A stretch of 64,000 nucleotides of DNA from Jiella pacifica (GTDB lineage: Bacteria; Pseudomonadota; Alphaproteobacteria; Rhizobiales; Rhizobiaceae). Shown here piece after piece: positions 9,069 to 18,649 of the stretch. The translations under genes and the position numbers were made by a program. The notes beneath the pieces are model-generated. The model saw nothing but the letters and a program-made list of their open reading frames with translations. It did no database searches and had not been told where the DNA came from. The DNA is taken from NCBI RefSeq assembly GCF_010500815.1, contig NZ_JAAAMG010000008.1, forward strand, positions 1 to 64,000. The letters are read 5' to 3'. How positions within the stretch are numbered: the stretch's first letter is position 1; each line of letters begins with the position of its first letter.

Positions 9069-9791
9069 ATGCGGGCGATGAATGCTTTGGCGCGGCGGCG
9101 ATCGCAGGGCGAATGCGCGGCGCTGGAAATCGCGCTGGCGGGGGAGCGGGTGGCCTGCGATCCGTCCGGCGTCCTTTACCTGCCGGCCGAAGACTGCCTC
9201 GTCGTCTCCGACCTGCATCTGGAAAAAGGCGCAGCCTTTGCCCGGCGCGGCATGTTCCTGCCGCCCTACGACACGGCGGCGACGCTTTCGCTGCTTGCCC
9301 TTTGCCTCGATCGCTATTCCCCTGCCCGCGTCGTCTGCCTCGGCGATTCCTTCCATGATCGCAAGGGCGCGGCGCTGATGCCGGCCAGCGAGCGCGACAC
9401 GCTGGCAGGCCTCATGCGCGGGCGTGACTGGGTCTGGATCGCCGGCAATCACGATCCCGAGCCGCCGCAGGGCATCGGCGGCGAGACGCTTCTGGAAATG
9501 ACGATCGGCGCCCTCGCCTTCCGCCACGAGCCCAGCGCCGGGCTTCGCCGCGGCGAGGTTTCGGGCCATCTCCACCCGGTGGCGCGGCTTGCCGGCCGCG
9601 GCTCACGCCGCGCCTGTTTCGCCACCGACGGCGCCCGGATGATCCTGCCTTCCTTTGGCGTCACCACCGGCGGGCTGAACGTCCTCGACCGGGCGTTTCA
9701 CGGGTTGTTCGACATGCCGCGGGCGCTCGCGTGCATGATCGGTCATGCGGGCATCTATCCCGTGCGGTTTGGATCGCTCGCGAGGGGGTGA
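9069..9791 (+). CDS. pdeM: Ligase-associated metallophosphoesterase PdeM
   Basis: A calcineurin-like phosphoesterase of about 240 aa. The metal-binding motifs are in order: SDLHLEKG, GDSFHD, GNHD and GHLHP. The segment EKGAAFARRGMFLPPYDT is characteristic of the PdeM repair group that travels with Lhr-type helicase and ATP-dependent ligase. The expected role is a Mn-dependent phosphodiesterase or endonuclease in DNA damage response. I chose ATG 9069; the frame is open back to 8919, but the added residues are low-complexity and 9078 is also possible. Here it is separated from its usual partner, the helicase, by the GH13 gene. Confidence 0.85.
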   Translation: MRAMNALARRRSQGECAALEIALAGERVACDPSGVLYLPAEDCLVVSDLHLEKGAAFARRGMFLPPYDTAATLSLLALCLDRYSPARVVCLGDSFHDRKGAALMPASERDTLAGLMRGRDWVWIAGNHDPEPPQGIGGETLLEMTIGALAFRHEPSAGLRRGEVSGHLHPVARLAGRGSRRACFATDGARMILPSFGVTTGGLNVLDRAFHGLFDMPRALACMIGHAGIYPVRFGSLARG

Positions 9792-9822
9792 TGCTGCGTC
9801 CGGCGCGCTCCGCAGTGAGCTC

Positions 9823-10347
9823 TCACGCCCAGGTGCAGGCGAAAGCGACGATCTGGCAGAGCGTGACGATGCCGGAGAGAACCAGCCGCAGCCGGCCGAA
9901 CCAGCCCGGCAGTTCGCCGCGCCTCGCCGAGAGGACGTCCCATGCGCCGGTCGCTGCAAAGCCCAGTGCAAAACCGGCAAAGACATAGGGGCTCGGCGCG
10001 AACAGAAGCACCCAGCCGAGCAGCGACGGGACGACCGAGGCGACGAGCGTTCCGATCCCCTGATGGGCCGGGGCGAGCGAAAAGCCCCAGCGGATGCCGC
10101 CGAGAAAAGCCAGGATCGTCGCCGAATAGCCGGCGAGCGCCAGGATCAATTGCGGATAGGCGATGAAGTCCCGGCCGGCATAGGCGAGCAGGCCGGTCAT
10201 GATCACGAAGGGCACGAGGCCCAGAAGCGCCAGCACCCAGGCCGATCGCCTATGGTCAGGGCGATGGTCGTTGCGCCGGCGGTTGCCGGGCGCCGGGGCG
10301 GCGTTGGGCTGTTCCAAATCGAGGTCGCCGTCGTCTGTCTTTGTCAT
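9823..10347 (-). CDS. DUF3429 membrane protein
   Basis: A 174-aa protein with a charged N-terminal tail of about 35 residues, then five predicted membrane helices (starting WVLALLGLVPFVIM, then about 65-85, 95-115, 118-135 and 150-172). The segment LAFLGGIRWG in the second helix region is the signature of the DUF3429 family. No function is known for the family. It is convergent with pdeM and lies downstream of the TIGR02186 gene on the same strand, with about 60 bases between them. Confidence 0.75.
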   Translation of the reverse strand: MTKTDDGDLDLEQPNAAPAPGNRRRNDHRPDHRRSAWVLALLGLVPFVIMTGLLAYAGRDFIAYPQLILALAGYSATILAFLGGIRWGFSLAPAHQGIGTLVASVVPSLLGWVLLFAPSPYVFAGFALGFAATGAWDVLSARRGELPGWFGRLRLVLSGIVTLCQIVAFACTWA

Positions 10348-10406
10348 CGGATGGAAGATAGGCGGTCGTGGCCGCGGGTCATCATCGGGCGCAGTGCGCC
10401 GACCGT

Positions 10407-11336
10407 TCAGTCACGCTTGAAGACCAGGCGCCCGAACCAGCCGGTGAAGATCGCGAGAAGAACGGCCGCGACGCCGTAGAGGGCGCCGTAGCGGGTCGCC
10501 ATGTCGTCGATATAGCTCTCGAAGCCGGATTTGCGCACATAAAGCGGTTCAGAACTCTCACGGATGAAGACGCCACTGCGAAACAGATAGGCCCGCGCCA
10601 TGTGCGTGCCCGTCGGCAGGTCGGCCGGCAGATAGAGGTCGGCGCGAAACAGCGTCGGACTGACGAACTGGACGGCGCCGACGCTCTGATTGTAGAGGCC
10701 CTTCGCCTGGCGGATGCGCTTCAGCGCCTCGGCATAGTCGTCGACGGTGACGATGTCCGCGCCCGGCGGACTTGCACCGGCGTCCTGGGCCGCCTTGGCG
10801 CGACGTTCGGCAAGGCTGACATTCACCTGGCCCTTCGCCTCTTCCGGCTTTTCCGGCGCCGGCTGGCCGAACGCTCCGGTCGTCGTCGCGCTGTCCAGCC
10901 TCAGATCGGCGATGCCGAGCGACAGGCGCTGGCGCAATTCCTGCCGCGCGATGTCGGCGAGGGGCCGGGTCGCCGCAAGGGCGTAGGAGCCCGGCACAGC
11001 GTCGAAGGTCTCCGAGCCGCGGTTGATCCACAGCCCGAAGGTTCGCTCCTTCTCACGCACCACGGCCGGGCTTCGCGGTCCGACCAGGACGACGACGATG
11101 TCGTAGCGCTGCTGCCTGAGGAGCTTCGCATCCGCATTGTCGAGCGCGCCGAAGACGACCAGCCTTGCACCGGTGAAATCGGAGCTGATCGAGATCGTGT
11201 TGGTGGACAGACCAATCTCGAAGGTTTCGATGCCCTCCTGCGCGAAACTTCCGGAAACCGTCAGTGCCAGACAGCCGGCGGCGATCGCGAGGCCTTTCAG
11301 CGTGAACGACCGGTTTCGCCGCCTCCCGCCCCTCAT
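10407..11336 (-). CDS. TIGR02186 family membrane-anchored protein
   Basis: A 309-aa protein that recurs beside TauE/SafE exporters in alphaproteobacteria. The N-terminus is basic, then a signal or anchor helix (LKGLAIAAGCLALTVSGSFA). The periplasmic body begins with ETFEIGLSTNTISIS. A single C-terminal helix (about 280-300) is followed by RLVFKRD, so the protein is probably anchored with the bulk outside. The start ATG overlaps the stop of the upstream exporter gene in an ATGA, so the two are translationally coupled. The likely role is an accessory to the exporter; no enzymatic motif is seen. Confidence 0.85.
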   Translation of the reverse strand: MRGGRRRNRSFTLKGLAIAAGCLALTVSGSFAQEGIETFEIGLSTNTISISSDFTGARLVVFGALDNADAKLLRQQRYDIVVVLVGPRSPAVVREKERTFGLWINRGSETFDAVPGSYALAATRPLADIARQELRQRLSLGIADLRLDSATTTGAFGQPAPEKPEEAKGQVNVSLAERRAKAAQDAGASPPGADIVTVDDYAEALKRIRQAKGLYNQSVGAVQFVSPTLFRADLYLPADLPTGTHMARAYLFRSGVFIRESSEPLYVRKSGFESYIDDMATRYGALYGVAAVLLAIFTGWFGRLVFKRD

Positions 11337-12262
11337 CCGATCTCTCCCGTCGGCAGCGTGATGGTGAACCGCTCGACCGGCGTGACGACGAGTTCGTAGC
11401 CGAGGCGCAGCCCGACGGCGAGGACCAGGAGGGCCAAAAGCGCCCGCAACTGGTCGCCGCGCAGCTTGCGCCCGGCCTGGGTGCCGAACTGCGCGCCGAT
11501 GACGCCCCCGAGCATCAGGAGAAAGGCGAGGACCACGTCGACCGTGCGGTTGGTCGCGGCCTGCAGGATGGTCGTCGCGGCGGCGGTGAAGATGATCTGG
11601 AAGAGCGACGTGCCGATGACGACGCTGGTCGGCACCCTGAGGAGATAGATCATCGCCGGCACCGCGATGAAGCCGCCGCCGACGCCCATGATGCCGGCGA
11701 GAATGCCGATCAGGAAGCCGAGCAGCAGCACCGGAATGATCGACACGTAGAGCTTGGAGCGATGAAACCGCATTTTCAGCGGCAGGCCGTGCACCCAGCT
11801 GTGCTGCCCGGGCCGGCGGACTTCGCCGCTGCCCTGCGACCGGGACTTGAGGATCGACTGGACGCTCTCGACCAGCATCAGCCCGCCGATGCCGCCCAGG
11901 AAGACGACGTAGAGAAGCGAAACGACGAGATCGAGCTGGCCGAGCCGTCGAAGCAGCGTGAACAACAGGACGCCGGCCAGCGAGCCGAACAGGCCGCCGA
12001 TGAGCAGCACAGTCCCCAGGCGCAGATCCACCGTGCCGCGACGATAATGGGCGAGAGCGCCCGAGAACGACGCCGCGATGACCTGGTTCGCCCCGGTCGC
12101 GACCGCCACCGCCGGCGGAATGTTGTAGAAGATCAGCAGCGGCGTGATCAGAAAGCCGCCGCCCACGCCGAACAGGCCGGAGATGAATCCGACTGCCGCG
12201 CCCATGCCGACGAGGACAAAGACGTTGAGCGAAATTTCCGCGATCGGCAGGTACAGATTCAC
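11333..12262 (-). CDS. Sulfite/organosulfonate exporter, TauE/SafE family
   Basis: A 309-aa inner-membrane protein with about eight helices in two halves. Each half opens with the glycine-rich family motif: GFISGLFGVGGGFLITPLL near residue 25 and GILAGIMGVGGGFIAVPAM near 170. Family members export sulfite, sulfoacetate or related anions. It is the first gene of a two-gene unit with the TIGR02186 partner, joined by a 4-base overlap. No sulfur-metabolism gene is nearby, so the substrate is inferred from family only. Confidence 0.88.
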   Translation of the reverse strand: MNLYLPIAEISLNVFVLVGMGAAVGFISGLFGVGGGFLITPLLIFYNIPPAVAVATGANQVIAASFSGALAHYRRGTVDLRLGTVLLIGGLFGSLAGVLLFTLLRRLGQLDLVVSLLYVVFLGGIGGLMLVESVQSILKSRSQGSGEVRRPGQHSWVHGLPLKMRFHRSKLYVSIIPVLLLGFLIGILAGIMGVGGGFIAVPAMIYLLRVPTSVVIGTSLFQIIFTAAATTILQAATNRTVDVVLAFLLMLGGVIGAQFGTQAGRKLRGDQLRALLALLVLAVGLRLGYELVVTPVERFTITLPTGEIG

Positions 12263-12389
12263 GGGGCTCGGCCGATGGATTTTTCGAGATTCCGCAGCGC
12301 GGTGTATCCAATCGTTCTCGCCCGAAGCCCGGCGAGTGTCAAATGCCGAAACGCCCCCGTCGATCTCGTGACGTGGCGCGCAGATGGCA

Positions 12390-15300
12390 TCAGCCGTCCT
12401 TGCGCTCCAGGAGCTTGCGGATCAGCGTTTCGTCGACCTTGCCGGTGGCCTCGATTCCGGCATCCTTCTGGAAGGCCTTGATCGCCTGGGTCGTCTTGGC
12501 GCCGATGACGCCGTCCGGCGCCCCCGGATCGTAGCCGATCTTGATCAGGATGGCCTGGATGTTCCGGATCGCCCGGGTCATGTCGATCGAGGACGTCACG
12601 GTCGATTCCGACTTCCCCATCCATTCCTGGGGGACGTCGACCGTGTTGGCCGCGTCGTTTCGCTCCAGAGGCTCGAATCCGGCGATCTGGCCATCGACGG
12701 TCTTCAACTGCGACGGCGTGAGGCCGTTCCTGATCTCGTCGCGCTTTGCCGCGGCATCGGCGTCGCCATTGGCCGCGACGATCGAGAACCACTTGTAGGA
12801 CTTGGCGAGGTCCTGATCGACCCCGGCGCCGCGGGCATAGAGAATGCCGAGATTGTACTGGCTGTCCGGCATGCCGTAGCTTGCCGCCTTCTCGAACCAC
12901 TGGGCGGCCTGCGCGGGATCCGACTTGCCGTCGATGCCGGTGGCGTACAGGACCGCCAGGTTGTGCATGGCGCGCACGTTGCCGCTGCCGGCGGCGGCCA
13001 GATACGCGTCGCGTGCCTTGGCGAGATCGCGGTCGACGCCGTTGCCCTTCTCGTAGAGCGTCCCGAGGCTGTATTCGGCCGGTGCGAAACCGCGCGCGGC
13101 CGCAAGCTCGAACCAGTCTACCGCCGCCTTCGGATCCGGCTCGCCGACGCGGCCCTCCATCAGCCGCAGACCGATCTCGAACAGCGCCTTCGGATCGCCC
13201 GCCTTGGCAGCGTTCGTCAGCGGCTCGGTTGCAAGGCCCTCCGGGATCGAGGGAAGATCGGCGGGCACCACCGCCTGCGGCTGGACCGACGCGATCGCGC
13301 CGGCTGCCTGCGGCTGGCTGCCGGCGGCTTCCGGCCCTGCCGGCGCAGCAGCCTCGCCCGAACCCGGCGCGGCCTGCACGGATGCCAACGCCGGCTCTGC
13401 AGCGGCGACGCTTGAGGAATTTGCGGTGTCGGCAAAGCCCGACCGGCGCGGGCCGTCATTCAGCGAGAAGCCGACCTTCGGGGCCCGGTCCGTTGCGGGC
13501 ACCGAAGGTATCGCGATGCCATCGACGACCGGGGGCGCGGTGGCGGTGGTATCGTCGGCGCGTTCCAAGGGGGCGGCAACGCCCTGCGCGGCCGGGGCCA
13601 TCTCGGCGGCGCGGCGCGGTGCGGGCTCGCCGGTCCGTCCGTCGTTCCGGTCGATCGCGAGGTCGTCCTGCATGGCCGGATCGGGGGAGACGGTGGCGGA
13701 AAACAGCCGCGGCGCCATCTGGCTGGCGAGAACGGCCAAGAGGATGGCGCTGACCGCCAGAAGGATCGGCTTGCGGCGGCGCCGGACCTTGGCGACGAAG
13801 CCCTCTTCGTCGGCGGTGTCGTCGTCGACCTCCGAAGCGTTGCGCATGGCGTCGGCTTCCGCCGCCGCGGCCAGTGCCGCCCGGCGGGCGGCGGCGATGA
13901 AGTCGGCCTTGCCGGTATCGTCCTCGCTGGCCCGCCCCGCCTGCTGAGCCCGCACACGCTCGATCAACGAAACGATGTCGGGCTGGCCCGAGCCGACGGC
14001 CAAGGGCCGGTTGGCGTCGCTGGCGGCGAAGGCGCCGGAATCGTCTTCAGCCTCGTCCTCGCCATCATCGGCGGCGTGGCCGGCGACGGCATGCGACGGG
14101 TCGGCGGCAAACTCCGGCTCCTGCCAATATTCGGGCCGCTCGTCCCGCGGCGCGGCCGTCTCGGCGACCCTGCCGGTGCGGCGCCTCAGCATGGCGCGAA
14201 GACCGCGCGGAGCCTCCTCGACGAACGGCGTCTCGTCGAAGGCATCCGCCACGTCGTTCTGCCGTCCGCCGACGATCTCGGCGTCGAGCCGGTCGATGCG
14301 ATCGACGAGCTTCAGGAGCGTCGCGTGCATCGCCTCGTAAAACGACTGGCTCTGCTCGCCGCTGGCGCGGGACATTTCCTGGAGCGCGCGCAGATCGCCG
14401 GCGAGCTGCTCGACATAGGCGCCCTGCTGCCCCTCGCCTTCCTCCATCATCCGGCGGACGGCGGCGTCGGCAGCGGCCTGCGCCGATTCCAGGATCGCCT
14501 CGCGGTTCTCCTCGATGCGGAATTCGATGGTCGCGAGGCGCTCGTCGAGTTCGGGATCGGCGAGAGCGCCGGCGCTGCCGACGTCGGCGATCCGCTCCGA
14601 CAGACGAGAGATCTGCGTCTCGAGCGCCGATACGATCTCCGGATCGAGCCCCGGGGCGGCCATCGCCTCCAGCCGCTCGTGCAGGCTGGCGAGCCGCGCC
14701 TCGATCGCGCCGACGTCGTGGCCGGGCGCGACGCCGAGATTGGCGAGCGCATCGAGTTGCGTCGAGAAGGTCTCGATCCGCTCGCCGAGAGCGGCGATGG
14801 CAGGGCCGTTGGACAGGGTCTCGATCCGATCGGCGAGCTCGGCGATCCGCGCCGACATCGCCTCGACATCGGCCTCGCCGAGGCTGTCGACACGGGTCTG
14901 CAGCGACTGCAGCCGCGCCTCGACCCGCTCGACCGGCGACATGTCGACGGGCGGCGCCTTGGTAGCGGCGGCGACGATGGCCCGCGAAATCTCGTCGAGA
15001 CGCTCTTCCAGCGCCTGGAAATTGGCGTCGTCGCCCTCGCGTTCGTAAGCTTTTCCCAGGGTTTCCAGCCCGTCCGACAAGGCCTGGAGGCGCGCCTCGA
15101 TCGGGCCCAGCGCGAAACTGTCGGGCAGTTTACTCAGGGCCTTCTCGAGCTGCTCCATGCGGCCCGCCATAGCCTCGATGTTCTCTTCGATCGCCCGCGA
15201 GGCGAAGCGCTCCTCGAGCGAGCCCCAGCGCTCCTCCACGGCCTTGACCGATTGCTCGGAAGCCAGCGTCTCCAGCTTGTCGCGAAGGCTCGCCATCTCC

Positions 15301-16295
15301 GACTTCAGGAGCTCGGTGAGATCCGGCCCCTCGGACCGCTCCGGCTTGTCGAGATAGCGGGTCTCGAACTCGTCCCAGCGGCGCTCGACGGCCTTGATGT
15401 GTTCTTCGCTGGCAAGGCCGCCCAGCGACTGCCGCAGCCGCTCCAGTTCGTCCTTGATGTCCCGGCGCTCGGTGGTGGAGGCGGCATCGCGGTCGTCCAT
15501 CGACTGACGGATGCCGTCCCACTTCTCGTCGGCGAGCTTGAGGCTCTCCTCGCGGGCGAGGTCCCTCACCAGCGACTTGATCGAGTCGAGTTCCGTGCGC
15601 AGCCCCTTGACGCCGTGCTCGTCGGCGCCGCTCGTCGCCATCTGCGCCAGGCCCTCGTGAACCCGGGCGATTTCGGCGTCGATCCTGTCGCTGCTGGCCC
15701 GGTCGGCGATCATCCGGCGCAGTTCGTCCACCGCCGCGCGCATGTCGTCGAAGCGCGGCTGGAAGCTCTTCGCCATGTCGGCGCGCAACTCCTCCCGCAG
15801 CCGCTCCAGCTGTTCGGTGATGCTAGGTCCGGTCGGCAACGCCGGCCGCGCCGCCAGCCGGGCGGCGGCCGCTCCCTCGGCGACCGGCAGCCGGGCCACC
15901 CGCTCGCGCCGTTCGGCAGGCCGGCTCACGCTCTCCGCCTGCGCATCCGTCCGCGTCGCGCCGGAGGCGGCCGAAGCGGGAGGCGTCCGGTTCAAGGTGC
16001 GCTGGCGCATGACGATTTCCGAGACGGCCTGGGCCAGGTCGCTGCGCGGCGACTGGCGCCCGGCACCCGCGACCTTTCGCACGTCCACCGGGCCGGACGG
16101 CGATTCGGCCGCCGGGGCCGGAAGCGGCGTCTCGGTTTCGTGTTGTCGCAGATCGGCGGCGGCACGCGCATGACTGGCGGTCAATTTCGATAGGCGGGAT
16201 TCGAGCTGTTCGAGAGTCCGGCTCAGCGATTCGAGCGAGGACGTTTCGTCCGACGCCTGGCGCCTGCCTGCTTCCATCCCTCTTTGGTCGGCCAT
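12390..16295 (-). CDS. PodJ-like Sel1-repeat and peptidoglycan-binding protein
   Basis: A 1301-aa protein built like the polarity factor PodJ. Residues about 10-40 hold a short coiled coil (SLSRTLEQLESRLSKL). A long coiled-coil region with repeating ER/LE/DE heptads runs to about 690. Then comes an acidic and disordered linker, and one membrane helix near 850 (ILLAVSAILLAVLASQ). The periplasmic end has at least three Sel1-type repeats (such as YSLGTLYEKGNGVDRDLAKA) and a C-terminal peptidoglycan-binding domain (IGAKTTQAIKAFQKDAGI). The likely role is organising a cell pole and linking it to the wall. I chose ATG 16295; the frame is open to 16424. Confidence 0.82.
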   Translation of the reverse strand: MADQRGMEAGRRQASDETSSLESLSRTLEQLESRLSKLTASHARAAADLRQHETETPLPAPAAESPSGPVDVRKVAGAGRQSPRSDLAQAVSEIVMRQRTLNRTPPASAASGATRTDAQAESVSRPAERRERVARLPVAEGAAAARLAARPALPTGPSITEQLERLREELRADMAKSFQPRFDDMRAAVDELRRMIADRASSDRIDAEIARVHEGLAQMATSGADEHGVKGLRTELDSIKSLVRDLAREESLKLADEKWDGIRQSMDDRDAASTTERRDIKDELERLRQSLGGLASEEHIKAVERRWDEFETRYLDKPERSEGPDLTELLKSEMASLRDKLETLASEQSVKAVEERWGSLEERFASRAIEENIEAMAGRMEQLEKALSKLPDSFALGPIEARLQALSDGLETLGKAYEREGDDANFQALEERLDEISRAIVAAATKAPPVDMSPVERVEARLQSLQTRVDSLGEADVEAMSARIAELADRIETLSNGPAIAALGERIETFSTQLDALANLGVAPGHDVGAIEARLASLHERLEAMAAPGLDPEIVSALETQISRLSERIADVGSAGALADPELDERLATIEFRIEENREAILESAQAAADAAVRRMMEEGEGQQGAYVEQLAGDLRALQEMSRASGEQSQSFYEAMHATLLKLVDRIDRLDAEIVGGRQNDVADAFDETPFVEEAPRGLRAMLRRRTGRVAETAAPRDERPEYWQEPEFAADPSHAVAGHAADDGEDEAEDDSGAFAASDANRPLAVGSGQPDIVSLIERVRAQQAGRASEDDTGKADFIAAARRAALAAAAEADAMRNASEVDDDTADEEGFVAKVRRRRKPILLAVSAILLAVLASQMAPRLFSATVSPDPAMQDDLAIDRNDGRTGEPAPRRAAEMAPAAQGVAAPLERADDTTATAPPVVDGIAIPSVPATDRAPKVGFSLNDGPRRSGFADTANSSSVAAAEPALASVQAAPGSGEAAAPAGPEAAGSQPQAAGAIASVQPQAVVPADLPSIPEGLATEPLTNAAKAGDPKALFEIGLRLMEGRVGEPDPKAAVDWFELAAARGFAPAEYSLGTLYEKGNGVDRDLAKARDAYLAAAGSGNVRAMHNLAVLYATGIDGKSDPAQAAQWFEKAASYGMPDSQYNLGILYARGAGVDQDLAKSYKWFSIVAANGDADAAAKRDEIRNGLTPSQLKTVDGQIAGFEPLERNDAANTVDVPQEWMGKSESTVTSSIDMTRAIRNIQAILIKIGYDPGAPDGVIGAKTTQAIKAFQKDAGIEATGKVDETLIRKLLERKDG

Positions 16296-16597
16296 GTCCC
16301 GCACTTCCCGCTTCTTCGGGGCTTCGGGCCCTATGGCCCCCCCCTCGGCTCGCATCGCGTTTCGTCTTGCTACCGCCCGCAAAACCAGCCGCTTTCCGAC
16401 CGATGCCGCCGTGACGATCCACACACGCCTTGTTAGCGATTAGACCGGCAAGCCGGTTTGAAGCTGGATTCCGTCACCCTCCGTAACAAATCTGTCTTTG
16501 AAGAGCCGCAATTCGATCCATATTCCTCTAGGTAGGGACCCGGGGCTTGCTTATCGGCAGGTGGACCCGGGTCTCGGGGCAAAAATGGAATTTCGCA
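16296..16597. other. Divergent intergenic region, PodJ-like gene / MerR gene
   Basis: About 300 bases that must hold both divergent promoters. It contains the perfect inverted repeat ACCGGC-AA-GCCGGT (16444-16457) and the 10-base palindrome GACCCGGGTC (16564-16573), which repeats part of the nearby GGGACCCGGGG. Either could be a regulator site. No gene is seen. Confidence 0.5.
16444..16457. promoter_or_regulatory. Perfect inverted repeat, candidate operator
   Basis: ACCGGC and GCCGGT flank a 2-base AA. It lies about 150 bases before both divergent genes. The symmetry is exact over 6 bases per arm, but in GC-rich DNA such repeats arise by chance, so this is a weak call. Confidence 0.3.
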
Positions 16598-17074
16598 ATG
16601 TCTAAACCATCAGCGGTCGAAAGGCCGGAAGAAGAAGAATCCCAAGTCGACATCGACTTTCTCCTGGGCCTCGCCGGAGACCCAAACGCCGACAAGGAGA
16701 CCTTCAGGATCGGCGACCTCTCCCAGGAATTCGGCGTCACCTTGAGAACGCTGCGTTTTTACGAAGACCGCGGCCTTCTGGCGCCGGCACGTCGCGGCAC
16801 GACGCGCCTCTACAGCCGCCGCGACCGCGCGCGCCTCCGGCTCATCCTCCTAGCCAAGATGCTGGGTTTTTCGCTGACAGAGGCCAAGCAGCTCATCGAG
16901 CTCTATCATCAGCCGAACGGCAAGCAGAAGCAGCTGGAAGTTTCTCTCGAACGGTTTGAAGAACAGCGGCACATTCTGCTCGAGCAAAAGCGGGAGATCG
17001 AGGAGTCCATCGCGGCAATGGACAAGACGATCGACTTCGCACGCAGCCGTTTGCAGCAGCAAGCCGCCGAGTGA
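16598..17074 (+). CDS. MerR-family transcriptional regulator
   Basis: A 158-aa regulator. After an acidic lead of about 40 residues comes a MerR winged helix-turn-helix: FRIGDLSQEFGVTLRTLRFY with EDRGLL, then TRLYSRRDRARLRLI. A C-terminal antiparallel coiled coil (about 110-155) would form the dimer. The metal-binding cysteines of MerR/CueR types are absent, so it probably senses an organic ligand. It lies just before the thiolase gene, and related MerR proteins (LiuR-like) control acyl-CoA degradation. It may bind the palindrome at 17329. I chose ATG 16598 over the upstream 16547. Confidence 0.85.
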   Translation: MSKPSAVERPEEEESQVDIDFLLGLAGDPNADKETFRIGDLSQEFGVTLRTLRFYEDRGLLAPARRGTTRLYSRRDRARLRLILLAKMLGFSLTEAKQLIELYHQPNGKQKQLEVSLERFEEQRHILLEQKREIEESIAAMDKTIDFARSRLQQQAAE

Positions 17075-17438
17075 CGCAAGCGCCACCGCGGCGCATTGCG
17101 GGGATGCGGCCAGGTTCGCATCGCGCCGGCCACCGGCCGGCGCCTCACCCGATTAGTGGACGCAGCGGGCAGCTACCGCGGCGCCGAGGGGCGGCCCTCA
17201 AAGCGGCCCGCCCGTCGACCATTTCCCCGGCTGCTCTTGCAGTTGCCTTGCCTTCCCGCGCTTAATCCGCGAGGCCGAGCGTCAGCCTTCCTCGCGAGCG
17301 GAATTGCCGCCTTGCCGCGGCGGAACAATTGACGTTTACGTCAATGCAAGTCATAAACTCGGCGAAGCTAGAGACTGCGGATGCTTCGCCCTTCCAGGCG
17401 GCCACCGCGGCAGGATCATGGGAGAGGAGGCAACGCTC
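17075..17438. other. Regulatory region before the thiolase gene
   Basis: About 360 bases without a gene. The only strong signal is the palindrome at 17329-17344. The thiolase ribosome site GGAGAGGAGG lies at 17421-17430, 8 bases before its ATG. Confidence 0.6.
17329..17344. promoter_or_regulatory. Palindromic operator TTGACGT-TT-ACGTCAA
   Basis: Two exact 7-base arms around a 2-base spacer, in a region otherwise rich in G and C. It lies 95 bases before the thiolase ATG. An ACGT-n2-ACGT-type core is, from memory, the shape of sites bound by MerR regulators of acyl-CoA and branched-chain amino acid degradation. A MerR gene lies directly upstream, so it is the natural candidate. The first six bases (TTGACG) also resemble a -35 box. 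Confidence 0.6.
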
Positions 17439-18647
17439 ATGGCCGAGGCCTACATCTACGATCACGTCCGCACCCCGCGCGGGCGCGGCAAGAAGGACGG
17501 CGCGCTGCACGAAGTACCGGCGGTCCGTCTCGGCGCCAAGGTCCTCGAAGCTCTGAGAGACCGCAACGGCATCGACACCGCCACGGTGGACGACATCATC
17601 TTCGGCTGCGTCGACCCGGTCGGCGAGGCCGGCAGCGTCATTCCGAAAGCCGCCGCCTTCGAGGCTGGCTACGCCTTCGCGGCGCCCGGCATGCAGATCT
17701 CCCGCTTCTGCGCCTCCGGTCTCGACGCGGTGAACCTGGCGGCCGCCAAGGTCGCGCAGGGCGCCGACGATCTCGTCATCGCCGGCGGCGTCGAATCGAT
17801 GTCACGCGTCGGCATGGGCATGTCCGGCGGCGCCTGGGTCATGGACCCCTCCGTCGGCATTCCGGCCTATTTCATGCCGCAGGGCGTCTCGGCCGATCTG
17901 ATCGCGACGAAATACGGCTTTTCCCGCGACGACGTGGACGCCTATGCCGTCGAGAGCCAGAAGCGCGCCGGCAAGGCGTGGACCGAGGGTCGGTTCGAAA
18001 GGTCCGTCGTTCCGGTCAAGGACCAGAACGGCCTGACCATCCTCGACAAGGACGAGCACATGCGTCCGTCGACGGACATGCAGTCCCTCGGCAGCCTGAA
18101 GGCGTCTTTCGCCCAGATCGGCGAGATGGGCGGCTACGACACCGTCGGCATCCAGGCTCATCCCGAGATCGAGGCGGTCAGCCATGTCCACCATGCCGGC
18201 AATTCGTCGGGCATCGTCGACGGCGCAGCCGGCGTTCTCGTCGGCTCGAAGGCCGGCGGCGAGACGCTCGGCGTCAAGCCGCGGGCCCGCATCCGCGCCT
18301 TCACCAATATCGGCTCTGATCCGGCCTTGATGCTGACCGGCCCGGTGGACGTGACGAAGAAGCTGCTCGAGCGTTCGGGCATGTCCTTGAAGGACATCGA
18401 CCTCTTCGAGCTGAACGAGGCCTTCGCCGCCGTGGTCCTGCGCTACATGCAGGCGTTCGACATCGACCACGCCATCATGAACGTCAATGGCGGCGCCATC
18501 GCCATGGGCCATCCCCTGGGTGCCACCGGGGCGATGATCCTCGGCACAGTGCTGGACGAGCTCGAGCGCCAGGACAAGCAGACGGCCCTCGTCACGCTGT
18601 GCATCGGCGCAGGCATGGGCACGGCGACGATCATCGAAAGGGTTTGA
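17439..18647 (+). CDS. fadA: Acetyl-CoA C-acyltransferase (thiolase)
   Basis: A 402-aa thiolase that would cleave 3-ketoacyl-CoA to acetyl-CoA and a shortened acyl-CoA, the last step of beta-oxidation. The acyl-accepting Cys91 is in [12 protein letters not shown]. The family's C-terminal motifs are [18 protein letters not shown] (His) and CIGAGMGT (second Cys). The start ATG at 17439 follows a near-perfect ribosome site. The partner fadB gene is 1.3 kb downstream on the same strand, separated by an orphan gene and an EAL gene on the opposite strand, so the two are unlikely to share one transcript. Regulation by the neighbouring MerR protein through the palindrome is inferred. Confidence 0.92.
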   Translation: MAEAYIYDHVRTPRGRGKKDGALHEVPAVRLGAKVLEALRDRNGIDTATVDDIIFGCVDPVGEAGSVIPKAAAFEAGYAFAAPGMQISRFCASGLDAVNLAAAKVAQGADDLVIAGGVESMSRVGMGMSGGAWVMDPSVGIPAYFMPQGVSADLIATKYGFSRDDVDAYAVESQKRAGKAWTEGRFERSVVPVKDQNGLTILDKDEHMRPSTDMQSLGSLKASFAQIGEMGGYDTVGIQAHPEIEAVSHVHHAGNSSGIVDGAAGVLVGSKAGGETLGVKPRARIRAFTNIGSDPALMLTGPVDVTKKLLERSGMSLKDIDLFELNEAFAAVVLRYMQAFDIDHAIMNVNGGAIAMGHPLGATGAMILGTVLDELERQDKQTALVTLCIGAGMGTATIIERV

Positions 18648-18649
18648 AA

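Noticed and set aside
11337-12311. N-terminal extension of the TIGR02186 frame
   Set aside because: The frame is open across the TauE gene, but the residues are shadow-like and the ATGA overlap marks the true start at 11336.
14076-16193. A 705-aa open frame on the plus strand
   Set aside because: It is the exact antisense of the PodJ-like gene, Arg/Leu/Asp-rich, with no motif. High GC makes such shadow frames common.
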